Of a stretch of 45,101 nt of DNA, positions 30,883-39,626 are shown in pieces; position 1 is the stretch's first letter; every line of letters starts with the position of its first letter. Both the position numbers and the translations under genes were made by a program. The notes under the pieces are model-generated. The model saw nothing but the letters and a program-made list of their open reading frames with translations. It was not told the DNA's origin and made no database searches. The stretch covers positions 1 through 45,101 of the forward strand of contig PAPR01000068.1 in the NCBI GenBank assembly GCA_002709085.1, read 5' to 3'. This DNA comes from Pseudooceanicola sp. (lineage in GTDB: Bacteria; Pseudomonadota; Alphaproteobacteria; Rhodobacterales; Rhodobacteraceae).

Positions 30883-32703
30883 TCAGTCCTCCATCGCCTC
30901 CAGCTCGTCGATAAAGCCTTCGATCATCGACAGGCCCTTGTTCCAGAAGGTCGGGTCGCTCGCGTCGAGCCCGAAGGGCGCCAGCAGTTCCTTGTGGTGC
31001 ATCGACCCGCCGGCGCGCAGCATGTCGAAATACTTGTCCTGAAAGCCCTCGGGCGCCTCCTGATAGGCGGCGTAAAGCGCGTTCACCAAGCCATCGCCAA
31101 AGGCATAGGCGTAGACGTAGAAGGGCGAGTGGATGAAGTGGGGGATATAGGCCCAGAAGGTCTCGTAGCCCTCCATGAAGTCGAACGACGGCCCGAGGCT
31201 CTCGGCCTGCACCGACATCCACAGCGTGTTGATGTCATCCGTGGTCAGCTCGCCTTCGCGGCGGGCCGCATGCAGCTTGCACTCGAAATCGTAAAAGGCG
31301 ATCTGGCGCACGACAGTGTTGATCATGTCCTCGACCTTGCCGGCGAGGAGGGTCTTGCGCTCGGACTTGGTCTTGGCCTCGTCGAGCAGTTTGCGGAAGG
31401 TCAGCATCTCACCAAAGACGCTGGCGGTTTCGGCCAGCGTCAGCGGGGTGGAGGACAACAGTTCCCCCTGTTCGGCGGCGAGCACCTGATGCACGCCGTG
31501 CCCCAGCTCATGCGCCAGCGTCATCACGTCGCGCGGTTTGCCGAGGTAGTTGAGCATGACGTAGGGGTGCACGGTCGTAACCGTGGGATGGGCGAAGGCC
31601 CCCGGTGCCTTGCCCGGTTTGACGCCCGCATCGATCCAACCCTTTGAAAAGAAGGGCTCCGCGATCTCGGCCATGCGCGGATCGAACCCGGCGTAGGCCG
31701 ACATCACCATATCCTGCGCCTGGTCCCAATCGACCGTGCGGGCGGGTTCGATGGGCAGGGGCGCGTTGCGGTCCCAGACCTGCATGCGGTCAAGTTCGAG
31801 CCACTTGCGCTTTAACTCGTAGTAGCGGTGCGACAGGCGAGGGTAGGCGGCGACCACGGCATTGCGCAGGGCCTCGACCACCTCGGGTTCGACCTGGTTG
31901 GACAGATGGCGACCGGTCTGCGCGGTCGGCATACCGCGCCAACGGTCCATGACCTCCTTTTCCTTGGCTTGCGTGTTGTGCACGCGGGCAAAGGTGCGGA
32001 TGTTCTCGCCCAGCACGCGGGCGATCTCGCGGGCGGCGGCCTCGCGCACGGCGCGGTCGGGGTCGGTGAGAAGGGTGGTGGTGGCTTCCAGTCCCATTTC
32101 CTCGCCGTTGACCTCGAACATCAGCCCGGCGACGGTTTCGTCGAACAACTTTTCCCAAGCGTCCCCGACAACGCCCACGTCGTGCATGAATTTCTCCATC
32201 TCGTCGGAGAGCTGGTAGGGCTTCATCGCGCGGATCCGCTCAAAGATCGGGCGGTAGCGGGCGAGGTCGGCGTTCGCGGTGAGCAGCGCTTCGAGGTGGT
32301 CGTCGGGCAGGCGATTGAGTTCCAGCGTAAAGAAGACCAGCGGCGTGGTGTAGGTGGTGATCTTGTCCTGCATGTCGGACATGAACTTGGCCCGGTTGCC
32401 GTCGGTGGTCTGCTGGTAATACCGCAGGCCCGCGTAGGACATGATGCGCCCGGCGATATTCGTCAACTTCTCGTCGCGCTGAATGCAGGTAAGCATCGCC
32501 TCGGCGTCCAGCGTGTCGAGCTTGCCCTCGTAGTCGGCGGCAAAGGCGGCGCATTCGCCCTTCAGCCAGTCGAGGTCGGCGTCGATCTCGGGCGCATCGG
32601 GAGCGGCGTAGAGGTCGCTCAGATCCCAATCCGGTAGCTTGCCGAGGTCCTTGCCTCCTTGGGTTGCATTGGCATCAAACACGGGGCTGGACGGTGCGAA
32701 CAT
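30883..32703 (-). CDS. pepF: Oligoendopeptidase F (M3 family)
   Basis: A 606-aa cytosolic zinc metallopeptidase of family M3B that degrades oligopeptides. The HExxH motif is in TLAHELGHGVHQ near residue 397, with the downstream Glu in TLAETASVFGEM. Other family features are LGRPRD-like YLGKPRDVMT, WLELDRMQVWDRNAP, and SPFYVYAYAFGDGLVNALY near the C-terminus. Full length. The small gene directly downstream is broken by the IS region. Confidence 0.95.
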   Translation of the reverse strand: MFAPSSPVFDANATQGGKDLGKLPDWDLSDLYAAPDAPEIDADLDWLKGECAAFAADYEGKLDTLDAEAMLTCIQRDEKLTNIAGRIMSYAGLRYYQQTTDGNRAKFMSDMQDKITTYTTPLVFFTLELNRLPDDHLEALLTANADLARYRPIFERIRAMKPYQLSDEMEKFMHDVGVVGDAWEKLFDETVAGLMFEVNGEEMGLEATTTLLTDPDRAVREAAAREIARVLGENIRTFARVHNTQAKEKEVMDRWRGMPTAQTGRHLSNQVEPEVVEALRNAVVAAYPRLSHRYYELKRKWLELDRMQVWDRNAPLPIEPARTVDWDQAQDMVMSAYAGFDPRMAEIAEPFFSKGWIDAGVKPGKAPGAFAHPTVTTVHPYVMLNYLGKPRDVMTLAHELGHGVHQVLAAEQGELLSSTPLTLAETASVFGEMLTFRKLLDEAKTKSERKTLLAGKVEDMINTVVRQIAFYDFECKLHAARREGELTTDDINTLWMSVQAESLGPSFDFMEGYETFWAYIPHFIHSPFYVYAYAFGDGLVNALYAAYQEAPEGFQDKYFDMLRAGGSMHHKELLAPFGLDASDPTFWNKGLSMIEGFIDELEAMED

Positions 32704-32822
32704 GATCTCTCCTTCGGCTTTGCGAAACAGATATGCGGGTGGGCAGGGACGAACAACCCCAAGACGGGGATCGGCTGTGGTGCGGGGTCTGGGCGGGGAG
32801 GGATCCGGGACGCGCGCGCCGC

Positions 32823-33794
32823 TCAGGCGGTGCGGGAGCGGTCCGGTGCGCCATGGGCGTCCAGAAACGGGATCATGCGGGCAAAGACAGCCTGTCGGAT
32901 CGCAGGCGCCTCCATCAGAACCTCGTGGCGGGCGGCGGGCAGCATGACCAACGCGCCACTCGGCCAGCTTTCCATCCGCGCCCTGATCTGTGCGGAATCG
33001 ACGATGGCTTCATCCTCCCCGAGAAAGGTCAGCGCATGCACATCCGGGGCCGCGCGCTGCATCAGATCGCGGCATTCGGCAAGCGCCAGGTTCAACCAAT
33101 GCAGGGAGGGACCGCCCAGGCTCAGCTCCGGCTGTCGGGTCAGTTGACGTCGCATGTAGTCGTAGAAGTCGCGGTCGCTGGTCAATTTGTTGGCCTTGAA
33201 GGCGAATTCCAGCGGATATGGGGCTTCCTTCATGCCGGGTGACATCATGTTGCCCAACCCGAGGTGCGACCCGACACGGGCAATCCCCCATGCCACGGGA
33301 CGCACGGCTGCCTTCAACTGGATGCCCCACATCGGGGCGGAGAAGATGGCAGAGGCGACCGGAAGCCCCTCGTGCAGGGCGCGCAACCCGATGCAACCGC
33401 CCATGGAATGTCCCAGCAGATGCCAGGGCTTGGGCAGGTCAGCCGCCCGCGCGACGCCCAGCGCGGCACCCACGTCGAGCTGATAGTCCGGAAAGCTGCC
33501 GACATGCCCGATGTTCACATTGTCCATGGTCCGATCGGCGAGCCCCTGACCGCGCCAGTCAATCGCCAGAACTGTGTAACCGGCGGCGGTCAAATCGACC
33601 GCGTCACGCCCGTATTTCTCGATGTATTCCGTGCGGCCCGGAAAGATCAGCACCGTCCCCTTGCCGACGACATCCGACGCGACGGGCCACCAGCCGACGC
33701 GGATCCGGACCCCGTCGGCGGCGGTGCACCACACCGCCTGACCGCCAGCGGGACCTTCGTCCACGTCGGAAAAGAACGGCGCCTGATCCGTCAT
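32823..33794 (-). CDS. Alpha/beta hydrolase (lysophospholipase/PldB-like)
   Basis: A 323-aa serine hydrolase of the monoacylglycerol lipase/lysophospholipase L2 type. The nucleophile elbow is GHSMGG with Ser130. The oxyanion region precedes it (LIFPGRTEYIEKYG, residues 49-62), followed by LAIDWRGQGLADR. A late Asp (GEDEAIVDSAQI) and His (ARHEVLMEAP) complete the triad. It probably acts on lysophospholipids or glycerides in the cytoplasm. It follows the SCP2-domain gene by 12 bp on the same strand, suggesting a shared lipid-handling role. Confidence 0.9.
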   Translation of the reverse strand: MTDQAPFFSDVDEGPAGGQAVWCTAADGVRIRVGWWPVASDVVGKGTVLIFPGRTEYIEKYGRDAVDLTAAGYTVLAIDWRGQGLADRTMDNVNIGHVGSFPDYQLDVGAALGVARAADLPKPWHLLGHSMGGCIGLRALHEGLPVASAIFSAPMWGIQLKAAVRPVAWGIARVGSHLGLGNMMSPGMKEAPYPLEFAFKANKLTSDRDFYDYMRRQLTRQPELSLGGPSLHWLNLALAECRDLMQRAAPDVHALTFLGEDEAIVDSAQIRARMESWPSGALVMLPAARHEVLMEAPAIRQAVFARMIPFLDAHGAPDRSRTA

Positions 33795-33806
33795 CGGGCG
33801 CGGACC

Positions 33807-34094
33807 TCAGCCGAGGGCAGAGGCGAGCGCCATCGCCTTGCTCATGTCGCCGTCCACGGACAGCTTGCCGGTCATGAAGGCCGAGGTGGGGTTCAGATCG
33901 CCCGACAGGATTTCCTGAAAGGTTTCGGCATCGGCGGTCAGCGTGACGTCGGCGTCTTCGTCGCCCTCACGGACAGTATCGCCCTCGATCATGATGGCGC
34001 CTTCGCCCGAGATGACGAATTTCGCCGTCCCGTCGATGCCGCCGTCCATCTTGGCCTGAAGTGCTGTTACCGCGGAATTGATCATTTCACTCAT
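33807..34094 (-). CDS. SCP2 sterol-binding domain protein
   Basis: A 95-aa stand-alone SCP2 domain, a fold that binds fatty acyl chains and other lipids in a hydrophobic tunnel. The sequence has the expected pattern: GTAKFVISGEGAIMIEG, then ADVTLTADAETFQEILSGDLNPTSAFMTGKLSVDGDMSKAM. It is co-oriented with the lipase-like gene 12 bp downstream. Function beyond lipid binding is unknown. Confidence 0.92.
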   Translation of the reverse strand: MSEMINSAVTALQAKMDGGIDGTAKFVISGEGAIMIEGDTVREGDEDADVTLTADAETFQEILSGDLNPTSAFMTGKLSVDGDMSKAMALASALG

Positions 34095-34178
34095 GGGTCA
34101 CCTTTCTGGGAGATTCATACTTAGGGGTTACATCGGCGAAGACAATTGCCGATAGTGCAGGAACACTTGTACGTGGTT

Positions 34179-34739
34179 ATGAGCGTCCTAATGCGAATTC
34201 TCAAATGTGTCGTCGCGGCACTATTGCTGACCGATCCGGCGCTGGCCGTCGCGCAAGAGCAGAGTGACGCTGCGCGCGATTTGTTGCAACAGTTGCATGA
34301 GGCGGACCCCTCAGAGGCCCGCAAGGTCGAGCGTGAGATCGCGCTCGACTGGCTGCGCTCGGGATCCCCGGCGATGGATCTGTTGCTGACCCGCGGGCAG
34401 GACGCGCTGGAAGCGGGGGAGATCGACACCGCCGTCGGTCATTTCTCGGCGCTCGTCGATCATGCGCCGGAATTCGCCGAAGGCTGGCACCGTCGCGCCA
34501 CCGCCTATTATCGGCAAGAGGAATTCGGCCTCGCCCTGTCTGACCTGGGTCGGACACTGACGCTCAACCCCGACCACTTCAACGCGCTGTTCGGCCTCGC
34601 GGTGATCCTCGAAACCCTCGACCGGCCCGAGGCGGCCTACCGCGCCTATACCCGCGTCCTTGACGTTTACCCCACGCATGAGCGCGCGCTGGAGGCCGAG
34701 GACCGGCTGCGCGCCAGCGCGACGGGCAGGCGCATCTGA
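34179..34739 (+). CDS. Exported TPR-repeat protein
   Basis: A 186-aa protein with an N-terminal signal peptide (LKCVVAALLLTDPALAVAQ) and about three TPR units (roughly residues 75-175): TRGQDALEAGEIDTAVGHFS, AEGWHRRATAYYRQEEFGLA, and NALFGLAVILETLDRPEAAY. TPR domains mediate protein contacts; the partner is unknown. The start is uncertain: ATG 34179 or ATG 34191, both with weak ribosome-binding sites. It lies 20 bp before the helicase gene and is likely co-transcribed. Confidence 0.82.
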   Translation: MSVLMRILKCVVAALLLTDPALAVAQEQSDAARDLLQQLHEADPSEARKVEREIALDWLRSGSPAMDLLLTRGQDALEAGEIDTAVGHFSALVDHAPEFAEGWHRRATAYYRQEEFGLALSDLGRTLTLNPDHFNALFGLAVILETLDRPEAAYRAYTRVLDVYPTHERALEAEDRLRASATGRRI

Positions 34740-34759
34740 ACCGACGGAAAGACGCAGAC

Positions 34760-37700
34760 ATGGCCGGGCAGGGCAGGATAACGGCCGTTCTCGGGCCGAC
34801 CAACACGGGCAAGACGCATTACGCCATCGACCGGATGCTCGGCTACCGTTCCGGCATTATCGGGCTGCCGCTGCGCCTGCTGGCGCGCGAGGTCTATGAC
34901 AAGATCGTCGCCATCCGCGGCCCCTCGGTCGTCGCGTTGGTGACGGGCGAGGAACGCATCGTGCCACCCCGCACCGCCTATTGGGTCTGCACGGTCGAGG
35001 CGATGCCCGAGGGCATGGGCACGGACTTCCTCGCGATTGACGAAATCCAGCTATGCGCCGACCCTGAGCGGGGTCATGTCTTTACCGACCGATTGTTGCG
35101 CTCGCGCGGACAGCACGAGACGCTGTTCCTCGGCTCCGACACCATGCGGTCGATGATCGCGACGATGGTGCCGGGGGTGAATTTCATGCACCGCGAGCGG
35201 CTCTCGCACCTCTCCTACGGTGGTTCCAAAAAGATAAGCAGGATGCCGTCCCGCAGCGCGATTGTCGGCTTTTCGGTTGATAATGTATACGCCATAGCCG
35301 AACTGCTGCGCCGTCAGAAGGGCGGTGCGGCGGTGGTCATGGGCGCGCTGTCACCCCGCACCCGCAACGCGCAGGTCGACCTCTATCAGAACGGCGACGT
35401 GGATTATCTGGTCGCGACCGATGCCATTGGGATGGGGCTGAACCTCGATATCAATCACGTCGCCTTTTCGTCGCTGACCAAGTTCGACGGACGGCGGATG
35501 CGTCCCCTCGCGCCGAACGAACTGGCCCAGATTGCCGGGCGCGCCGGGCGCGGCATGTCCGACGGCAGCTTTGGCGTGACGGGCGAAGCGCCCCCTCTCG
35601 ACGATGAGGTCGCCGAGGCGATCATGGAGCATCGCTTCGCCCCAGTGCGCCACCTGCAATGGCGCAACGCCGCGCTCAACTTTGCCACGCCCGAGACGCT
35701 GATCAACTCGCTCGAACAGCCACCCGACACGCTGGGACTGCACCGCGCACGGGATGCGGATGACCTGATGGCGCTGCGCACGCTGGCCAATGATGCGGAG
35801 TCCCGTGCCCGCGCCAGCAGCCCTGACGCCGTCAGGCTGCTTTGGGATGTTTGCCGCATTCCCGATTTTCGCGGCATCAGCCACGCCGAACACGCCAGCC
35901 TGCTGACCCAGATATTCGCCTATCTGCATCAGTCGGGGCGCGTGCCGAACGATTGGCTCGCGCGTCAGATCAAGCGGATTGATCGCACCGAGGGCGACAT
36001 CGACACCCTGTCGAAACGACTGGCGTTTATCCGCACATGGACCTATGTCGCGCAAAGACGCGGCTGGGTTGATGACGAAAGTCATTGGCGTGACGAGACG
36101 CGCGCTGTAGAAGACCGCCTGTCGGATGCGCTCCACGCGCGCCTGACCCAGAGATTTGTGGACCGGCGCACCAGCGTATTGCTGCGGCGGCTCAAGCAGA
36201 AGGAGGCCCTTTTGGCCGAAGTCAGTGATACCGGTGATGTGACGGTCGAAGGCGAGTTCGTCGGCCGTTTGGAAGGGTTCCGTTTCCGTCAGGATGCCAA
36301 GGCGTCCGGCGAGGAGGCGAAGACGATCGTTCGCGCGGCATTGTCGGCGCTGACGCCGCATTTCCATCTGCGGGCCGATCGGTTCTACAACGCCCCCGAT
36401 ACCGAAATCGACTACACCGAACAGGGTGGTCTGATGTGGGGCGATCAGGCGGTCGGCAAGCTGGTCGCCGGGGCCGAACCGCTCAAGCCGCAGGTGCAGG
36501 CCTTTGTCGATGATGAGGCCGGGGCCGAGGTCGCGCAAAAGGTGCAGCGCCGACTGCAACATTTCGTCGACCGCAAGATCGCCGCGCTGTTCGAACCGCT
36601 CCTGGCCTTGTCGCGGGACGAGACCCTCTCGGGCCTCGCGCGCGGCTTTGCCTTCCTCATGGTCGAAGGGATGGGCGTTCTGCCCCGTTCGGAGGTCGCC
36701 GATGTGGTCAAGCAGCTGGATCAGGAGGCGCGTGGTGCCCTGCGCAAGCACGGCATCCGCTTTGGCCAGTTCACCATCTTCATGCCGCTCTTGCTGAAGC
36801 CCGCGCCGACCCGTCTGCGGTTGGTGCTCTGGTCGCTGAGCAAGGGCCTGTCGGAATTTCCCGAAGCGCCGCCCCCCGGATTGGTCACGGTCCCGACAGA
36901 CGCCCATGCGCCCGAGGGCTACGCCACCATGGCCGGCTATCGTGCCGCCGGAGAACGATCGATCCGCATCGACATGCTGGAGCGTCTGGCCGACATGCTG
37001 CGCGCGGAAAACACCCGTGGCGGATTCGAGGCCAAGGCCGACATGCTCTCGATCACCGGCATGACGCTGGACCAGTTCGCCGAACTGATGAAGGGGCTGG
37101 GTTACAAGGCCGAGAAGGGTGAGCGCCCGAAGGTCAAGCCGCAGGCGCCGCCGGCGCAACCCGCATCGGACGCGCCCGCAGAAACACCGGGCGAGACCAC
37201 CGGCGTTCCCAAAGACGCCGCAACCGAAGGTTCCGCGCCCGACGGGGAGGCCCCGCAGGTTATCGACGACAGCGCCGTCACCGCCCGCCCGAGTGAACCT
37301 GCTGTCGAAGGCGTGACGCCCGACGGCACGCCTGAGCCTTTGGAAGCCGAGGGCACCACCGCCGGTCTCTCGTCCGACGAGATCATCGCTAACGCGACCC
37401 TGCCAGAGCCTGGCACCCCCGCGACGCCCGACGCTGCATCCGATGCGGACGCGGCCAAAGCGGACAGTGAAACCACGGGAAAGGACGCCGCGAACCTCGT
37501 GAGCCCGGACGCCGCCGCGACCCATGCGGACATGGCTGAAACGGCAAGCAGGGAAGGCGAGTTGTCCGACCGACCGACGCCTGACACCGCGGTGCCCGAG
37601 GTCTCGGAGATCGAGTCCTTCTATACCTTCACTTGGGGCGGCAACCGTCCGAACCGTCAGGGTGATCAGCGTAATCGCGGCAAGTCACGTCGCGACGACG

Positions 37701-37888
37701 GTGGCAAACCGCAGGGGCGTCGCGATGCCCGCGCAGATGGTAAACCGGGTGGCAAGCCGCGCGGCAAGGGCAAGCCGGGCCGCGATCAGGGCGCGAAGTC
37801 CTTCGAGGCGCGCCCGCCGCGCAAGGAAAAGGCCATCGACCCCGACAACCCCTTCGCCGCCGCTCTGAAGGGGCTGAAGACCGACTGA
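34760..37888 (+). CDS. Suv3-like RNA/DNA helicase with long disordered tail
   Basis: A 1042-aa superfamily 2 helicase resembling mitochondrial SUV3. Walker A is GPTNTGKT at residues 12-19. The DExH box reads DEIQ at 94-97. LGSDTMRSM follows, and the second RecA domain ends in LAQIAGRAGRG. The helicase core ends by about residue 400, followed by helical domains to about 785. The remaining 250 residues are low complexity: an acidic Pro/Ala/Thr/Glu-rich part (about 790-950), then a basic Gly/Arg/Lys-rich part (958-1025) and a final DPDNPFAAALKGLK. The tail suggests RNA binding or a condensate/degradosome contact, which is inference. It is followed by an S4 RNA-binding gene. Confidence 0.88.
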   Translation: MAGQGRITAVLGPTNTGKTHYAIDRMLGYRSGIIGLPLRLLAREVYDKIVAIRGPSVVALVTGEERIVPPRTAYWVCTVEAMPEGMGTDFLAIDEIQLCADPERGHVFTDRLLRSRGQHETLFLGSDTMRSMIATMVPGVNFMHRERLSHLSYGGSKKISRMPSRSAIVGFSVDNVYAIAELLRRQKGGAAVVMGALSPRTRNAQVDLYQNGDVDYLVATDAIGMGLNLDINHVAFSSLTKFDGRRMRPLAPNELAQIAGRAGRGMSDGSFGVTGEAPPLDDEVAEAIMEHRFAPVRHLQWRNAALNFATPETLINSLEQPPDTLGLHRARDADDLMALRTLANDAESRARASSPDAVRLLWDVCRIPDFRGISHAEHASLLTQIFAYLHQSGRVPNDWLARQIKRIDRTEGDIDTLSKRLAFIRTWTYVAQRRGWVDDESHWRDETRAVEDRLSDALHARLTQRFVDRRTSVLLRRLKQKEALLAEVSDTGDVTVEGEFVGRLEGFRFRQDAKASGEEAKTIVRAALSALTPHFHLRADRFYNAPDTEIDYTEQGGLMWGDQAVGKLVAGAEPLKPQVQAFVDDEAGAEVAQKVQRRLQHFVDRKIAALFEPLLALSRDETLSGLARGFAFLMVEGMGVLPRSEVADVVKQLDQEARGALRKHGIRFGQFTIFMPLLLKPAPTRLRLVLWSLSKGLSEFPEAPPPGLVTVPTDAHAPEGYATMAGYRAAGERSIRIDMLERLADMLRAENTRGGFEAKADMLSITGMTLDQFAELMKGLGYKAEKGERPKVKPQAPPAQPASDAPAETPGETTGVPKDAATEGSAPDGEAPQVIDDSAVTARPSEPAVEGVTPDGTPEPLEAEGTTAGLSSDEIIANATLPEPGTPATPDAASDADAAKADSETTGKDAANLVSPDAAATHADMAETASREGELSDRPTPDTAVPEVSEIESFYTFTWGGNRPNRQGDQRNRGKSRRDDGGKPQGRRDARADGKPGGKPRGKGKPGRDQGAKSFEARPPRKEKAIDPDNPFAAALKGLKTD

Positions 37889-37909
37889 GCATGCGGAGAC
37901 TTCGAGCGA

Positions 37910-38311
37910 TTGGCTGACGCGACGGACCGGTTCCGACTGGACAAATGGCTGTGGCAGGCGCGGTTCGTGAAATCGCGCAACCTGGCCGCCGCCCTGGTGA
38001 CGGGTGGACAAATGCGCGTCAACGGCCAGCGTGCGGCCAAGGCGGCGCAGGGCGTGCGGCCCGGTGACGTTTTGACCTTTCCGCAGAGCGACCGGATCCG
38101 GGTGATCCGCATCCTCGCCCCGGCCCTGCGGCGAGGTCCGGCAAGCGAAGCGCAAACGCTTTACGACGACATCACCCCGCCGGAGCCGGAAAATCCGAGG
38201 AATGACGTTCCACCGATTGCCCGGATGGAAGGCAATTCTCGCCCGACCAAGCGGGATCGCAGGAAACTCGATCTTGATCGCCGCCGGGCCACCAAGGATG
38301 CGCTTGAATGA
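37910..38311 (+). CDS. S4-domain RNA-binding protein (Hsp15/HslR-like)
   Basis: A 133-aa protein with an N-terminal S4 domain: FRLDKWLWQARFVKSRNLAAALVTGGQMRVNG, with the Hsp15 pattern KAAQGVRPGDVLTFPQ, and a basic C-terminal tail (RPTKRDRRKLDLDRRRATKDA). Hsp15 binds 50S subunits carrying stalled nascent chains. It begins with TTG at 37910, 21 bp after the helicase stop; no ATG fits the N-terminus. Pairing with the helicase points to an RNA or ribosome-rescue function. Confidence 0.88.
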   Translation: MADATDRFRLDKWLWQARFVKSRNLAAALVTGGQMRVNGQRAAKAAQGVRPGDVLTFPQSDRIRVIRILAPALRRGPASEAQTLYDDITPPEPENPRNDVPPIARMEGNSRPTKRDRRKLDLDRRRATKDALE

Positions 38312-38371
38312 TCCGGCAGCGCGCGTTAGCAAGCCACGAACGCCGCAAAAAAGGCCCGAGCGGAGCCCCCC

Positions 38372-38710
38372 ATGACCTACATCGTCAACGACGCCTGTAT
38401 CGCCTGCAAATACACCGACTGTGTCGAGGTATGCCCCGTGGATTGCTTCTACGAGGGGGAGAACATGCTGGTGATCCATCCCGACGAATGTATCGACTGC
38501 GGGGTCTGCGAGCCCGAATGCCCGGCCGACGCCATCCGTCCCGATACCGAGCCGGACATGGAGAAATGGGTTGAATTCAACCGCAAGTACTCCGAAATGT
38601 GGCCCGTGATTATCACCCGCAAAGACCCGCTGCCCAATGCAGAAGAGCGGGACGGCGAAGCTGGCAAGCTGGAGAAGTATTTCTCTGAAACGCCGGGGTC
38701 GGGCGGCTAG
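38372..38710 (+). CDS. fdxA: 7Fe ferredoxin (3Fe-4S/4Fe-4S)
   Basis: A 112-aa FdxA-type ferredoxin. Cysteines at 9, 12, 17, 21, 25 and 40, 43, 46, 50 match the Azotobacter FdI-like arrangement, which binds one 3Fe-4S and one 4Fe-4S cluster ([19 protein letters not shown] and [17 protein letters not shown]). The C-terminal [23 protein letters not shown] is typical of the alphaproteobacterial form. GGAG lies before the ATG. The electron-transfer partner is unknown. It is followed by a structured 302-bp gap before carD. Confidence 0.96.
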   Translation: MTYIVNDACIACKYTDCVEVCPVDCFYEGENMLVIHPDECIDCGVCEPECPADAIRPDTEPDMEKWVEFNRKYSEMWPVIITRKDPLPNAEERDGEAGKLEKYFSETPGSGG

Positions 38711-39012
38711 ACCCTAGGGTCAGGCACTGCGGCAAGGGGTCCTCCAAAGGGCCTGACCAGACCGGTCGAAGCGGACCCTGAAACGGGGTCGCGTCACCGG
38801 GGTCTACGCTGCGCCGCAACATCGCCCTTCCGATTCGGGGTGATTCGTGGTATGCTCTGTTTTGTATGAAGAAGACTGCCTGCTCTTTTGCTGCGGATGC
38901 TGCCACCCGCTGCATGACAAACTGATAGTAGATTCCGTATCGGACGAGGTTCACGTTTGCCTCGCCCGATTACGTGTCGCCTGTCGTATGGGGGCCTTGT
39001 GAGGATTAAACC
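38711..39012 (+). other. Structured fdxA-carD intergenic region
   Basis: 302 bp without a gene. GGTCAGGC (38718-38725) pairs with GCCTGACC (38751-38758), and a second short stem GACCC/GGGTC lies around 38775-38793; neither is followed by a T run. TATGCT near 38852 could be a -10 for carD with a long leader, but no good -35 is visible. It may hold the fdxA 3' processing signals, a small RNA or the carD leader. Confidence 0.35.
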
Positions 39013-39522
39013 ATGACTAAAGCGAAAAAAGCCGATTTCACCCCGAACGAGTTCGTCGTCTATCCGGCGCATGGCGTGGGCCAGATCGTATCGATCGAAA
39101 GCCAGGAGATTGCGGGTATCTCGCTCGAATTGTTCGTGATCTCGTTCGAAAAGGACAAGATGACGCTGCGCGTCCCCACCAACAAGGCGACCGAAGTCGG
39201 AATGCGCTCCCTGTCCTCGCCCGACATCGTGTCCAAGGCCATGGGTACCCTGAAGGGCAAGGCCAAGGTCAAGCGTGCGATGTGGTCCCGTCGCGCGCAG
39301 GAATACGAACAGAAGATCAACTCGGGCGATCTGATTTCAATCGCCGAAGTCGTGCGCGACCTGCACCGTAATGACGACCAGCGCGAGCAGTCCTATTCCG
39401 AGCGTCAGCTTTACGAAGCGGCGCTGGAGCGTTTGACCCGCGAAGTCGCCGCCGTTTCCGGCGCGGACGAGGTCGAGGCCGCGCGTGAAGTGGGCGAAGT
39501 GCTCATCTCTCGCGCTGCGTAA
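39013..39522 (+). CDS. carD: CarD family transcriptional regulator
   Basis: A 169-aa CarD/CdnL-type protein. The N-terminal RNA-polymerase-interacting domain reads FTPNEFVVYPAHGVGQIVSIESQEIAG followed by FVISFEKDKMTLRVPTNKA. The helical C-terminal domain contains MWSRRAQEYEQKINSGDLISIAEVVRDLHRND, with the conserved Trp that touches the promoter bubble edge. It stabilises open complexes globally, including rRNA promoters in studied relatives. GAGGA precedes the ATG and a textbook terminator follows. Confidence 0.96.
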   Translation: MTKAKKADFTPNEFVVYPAHGVGQIVSIESQEIAGISLELFVISFEKDKMTLRVPTNKATEVGMRSLSSPDIVSKAMGTLKGKAKVKRAMWSRRAQEYEQKINSGDLISIAEVVRDLHRNDDQREQSYSERQLYEAALERLTREVAAVSGADEVEAAREVGEVLISRAA

Positions 39523-39546
39523 GATCCTGAGACATTGAATATTTGG

Positions 39547-39577
39547 GCCGCGCCGGATACTTGGCGCGGCTTTTTTT
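39547..39577 (+). terminator. Intrinsic terminator after carD
   Basis: GCCGCGCC (39547-39554) and GGCGCGGC (39563-39570) form a perfect 8-bp stem with an 8-nt loop, followed directly by seven T's. It lies 24 bp after the carD stop and is the clearest terminator in the window. Confidence 0.93.
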
Positions 39578-39626
39578 GCAGCTTGGGGCAGGGCACGTTC
39601 GCCAAATGCGACCCCATAGCCACCAG

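Noticed and set aside
35351..37525. A 724-codon open frame antisense to the helicase gene
   Set aside because: Arg/Gly/His-rich translation without family resemblance, wholly inside a well-supported gene on the other strand; an effect of high GC and codon bias.
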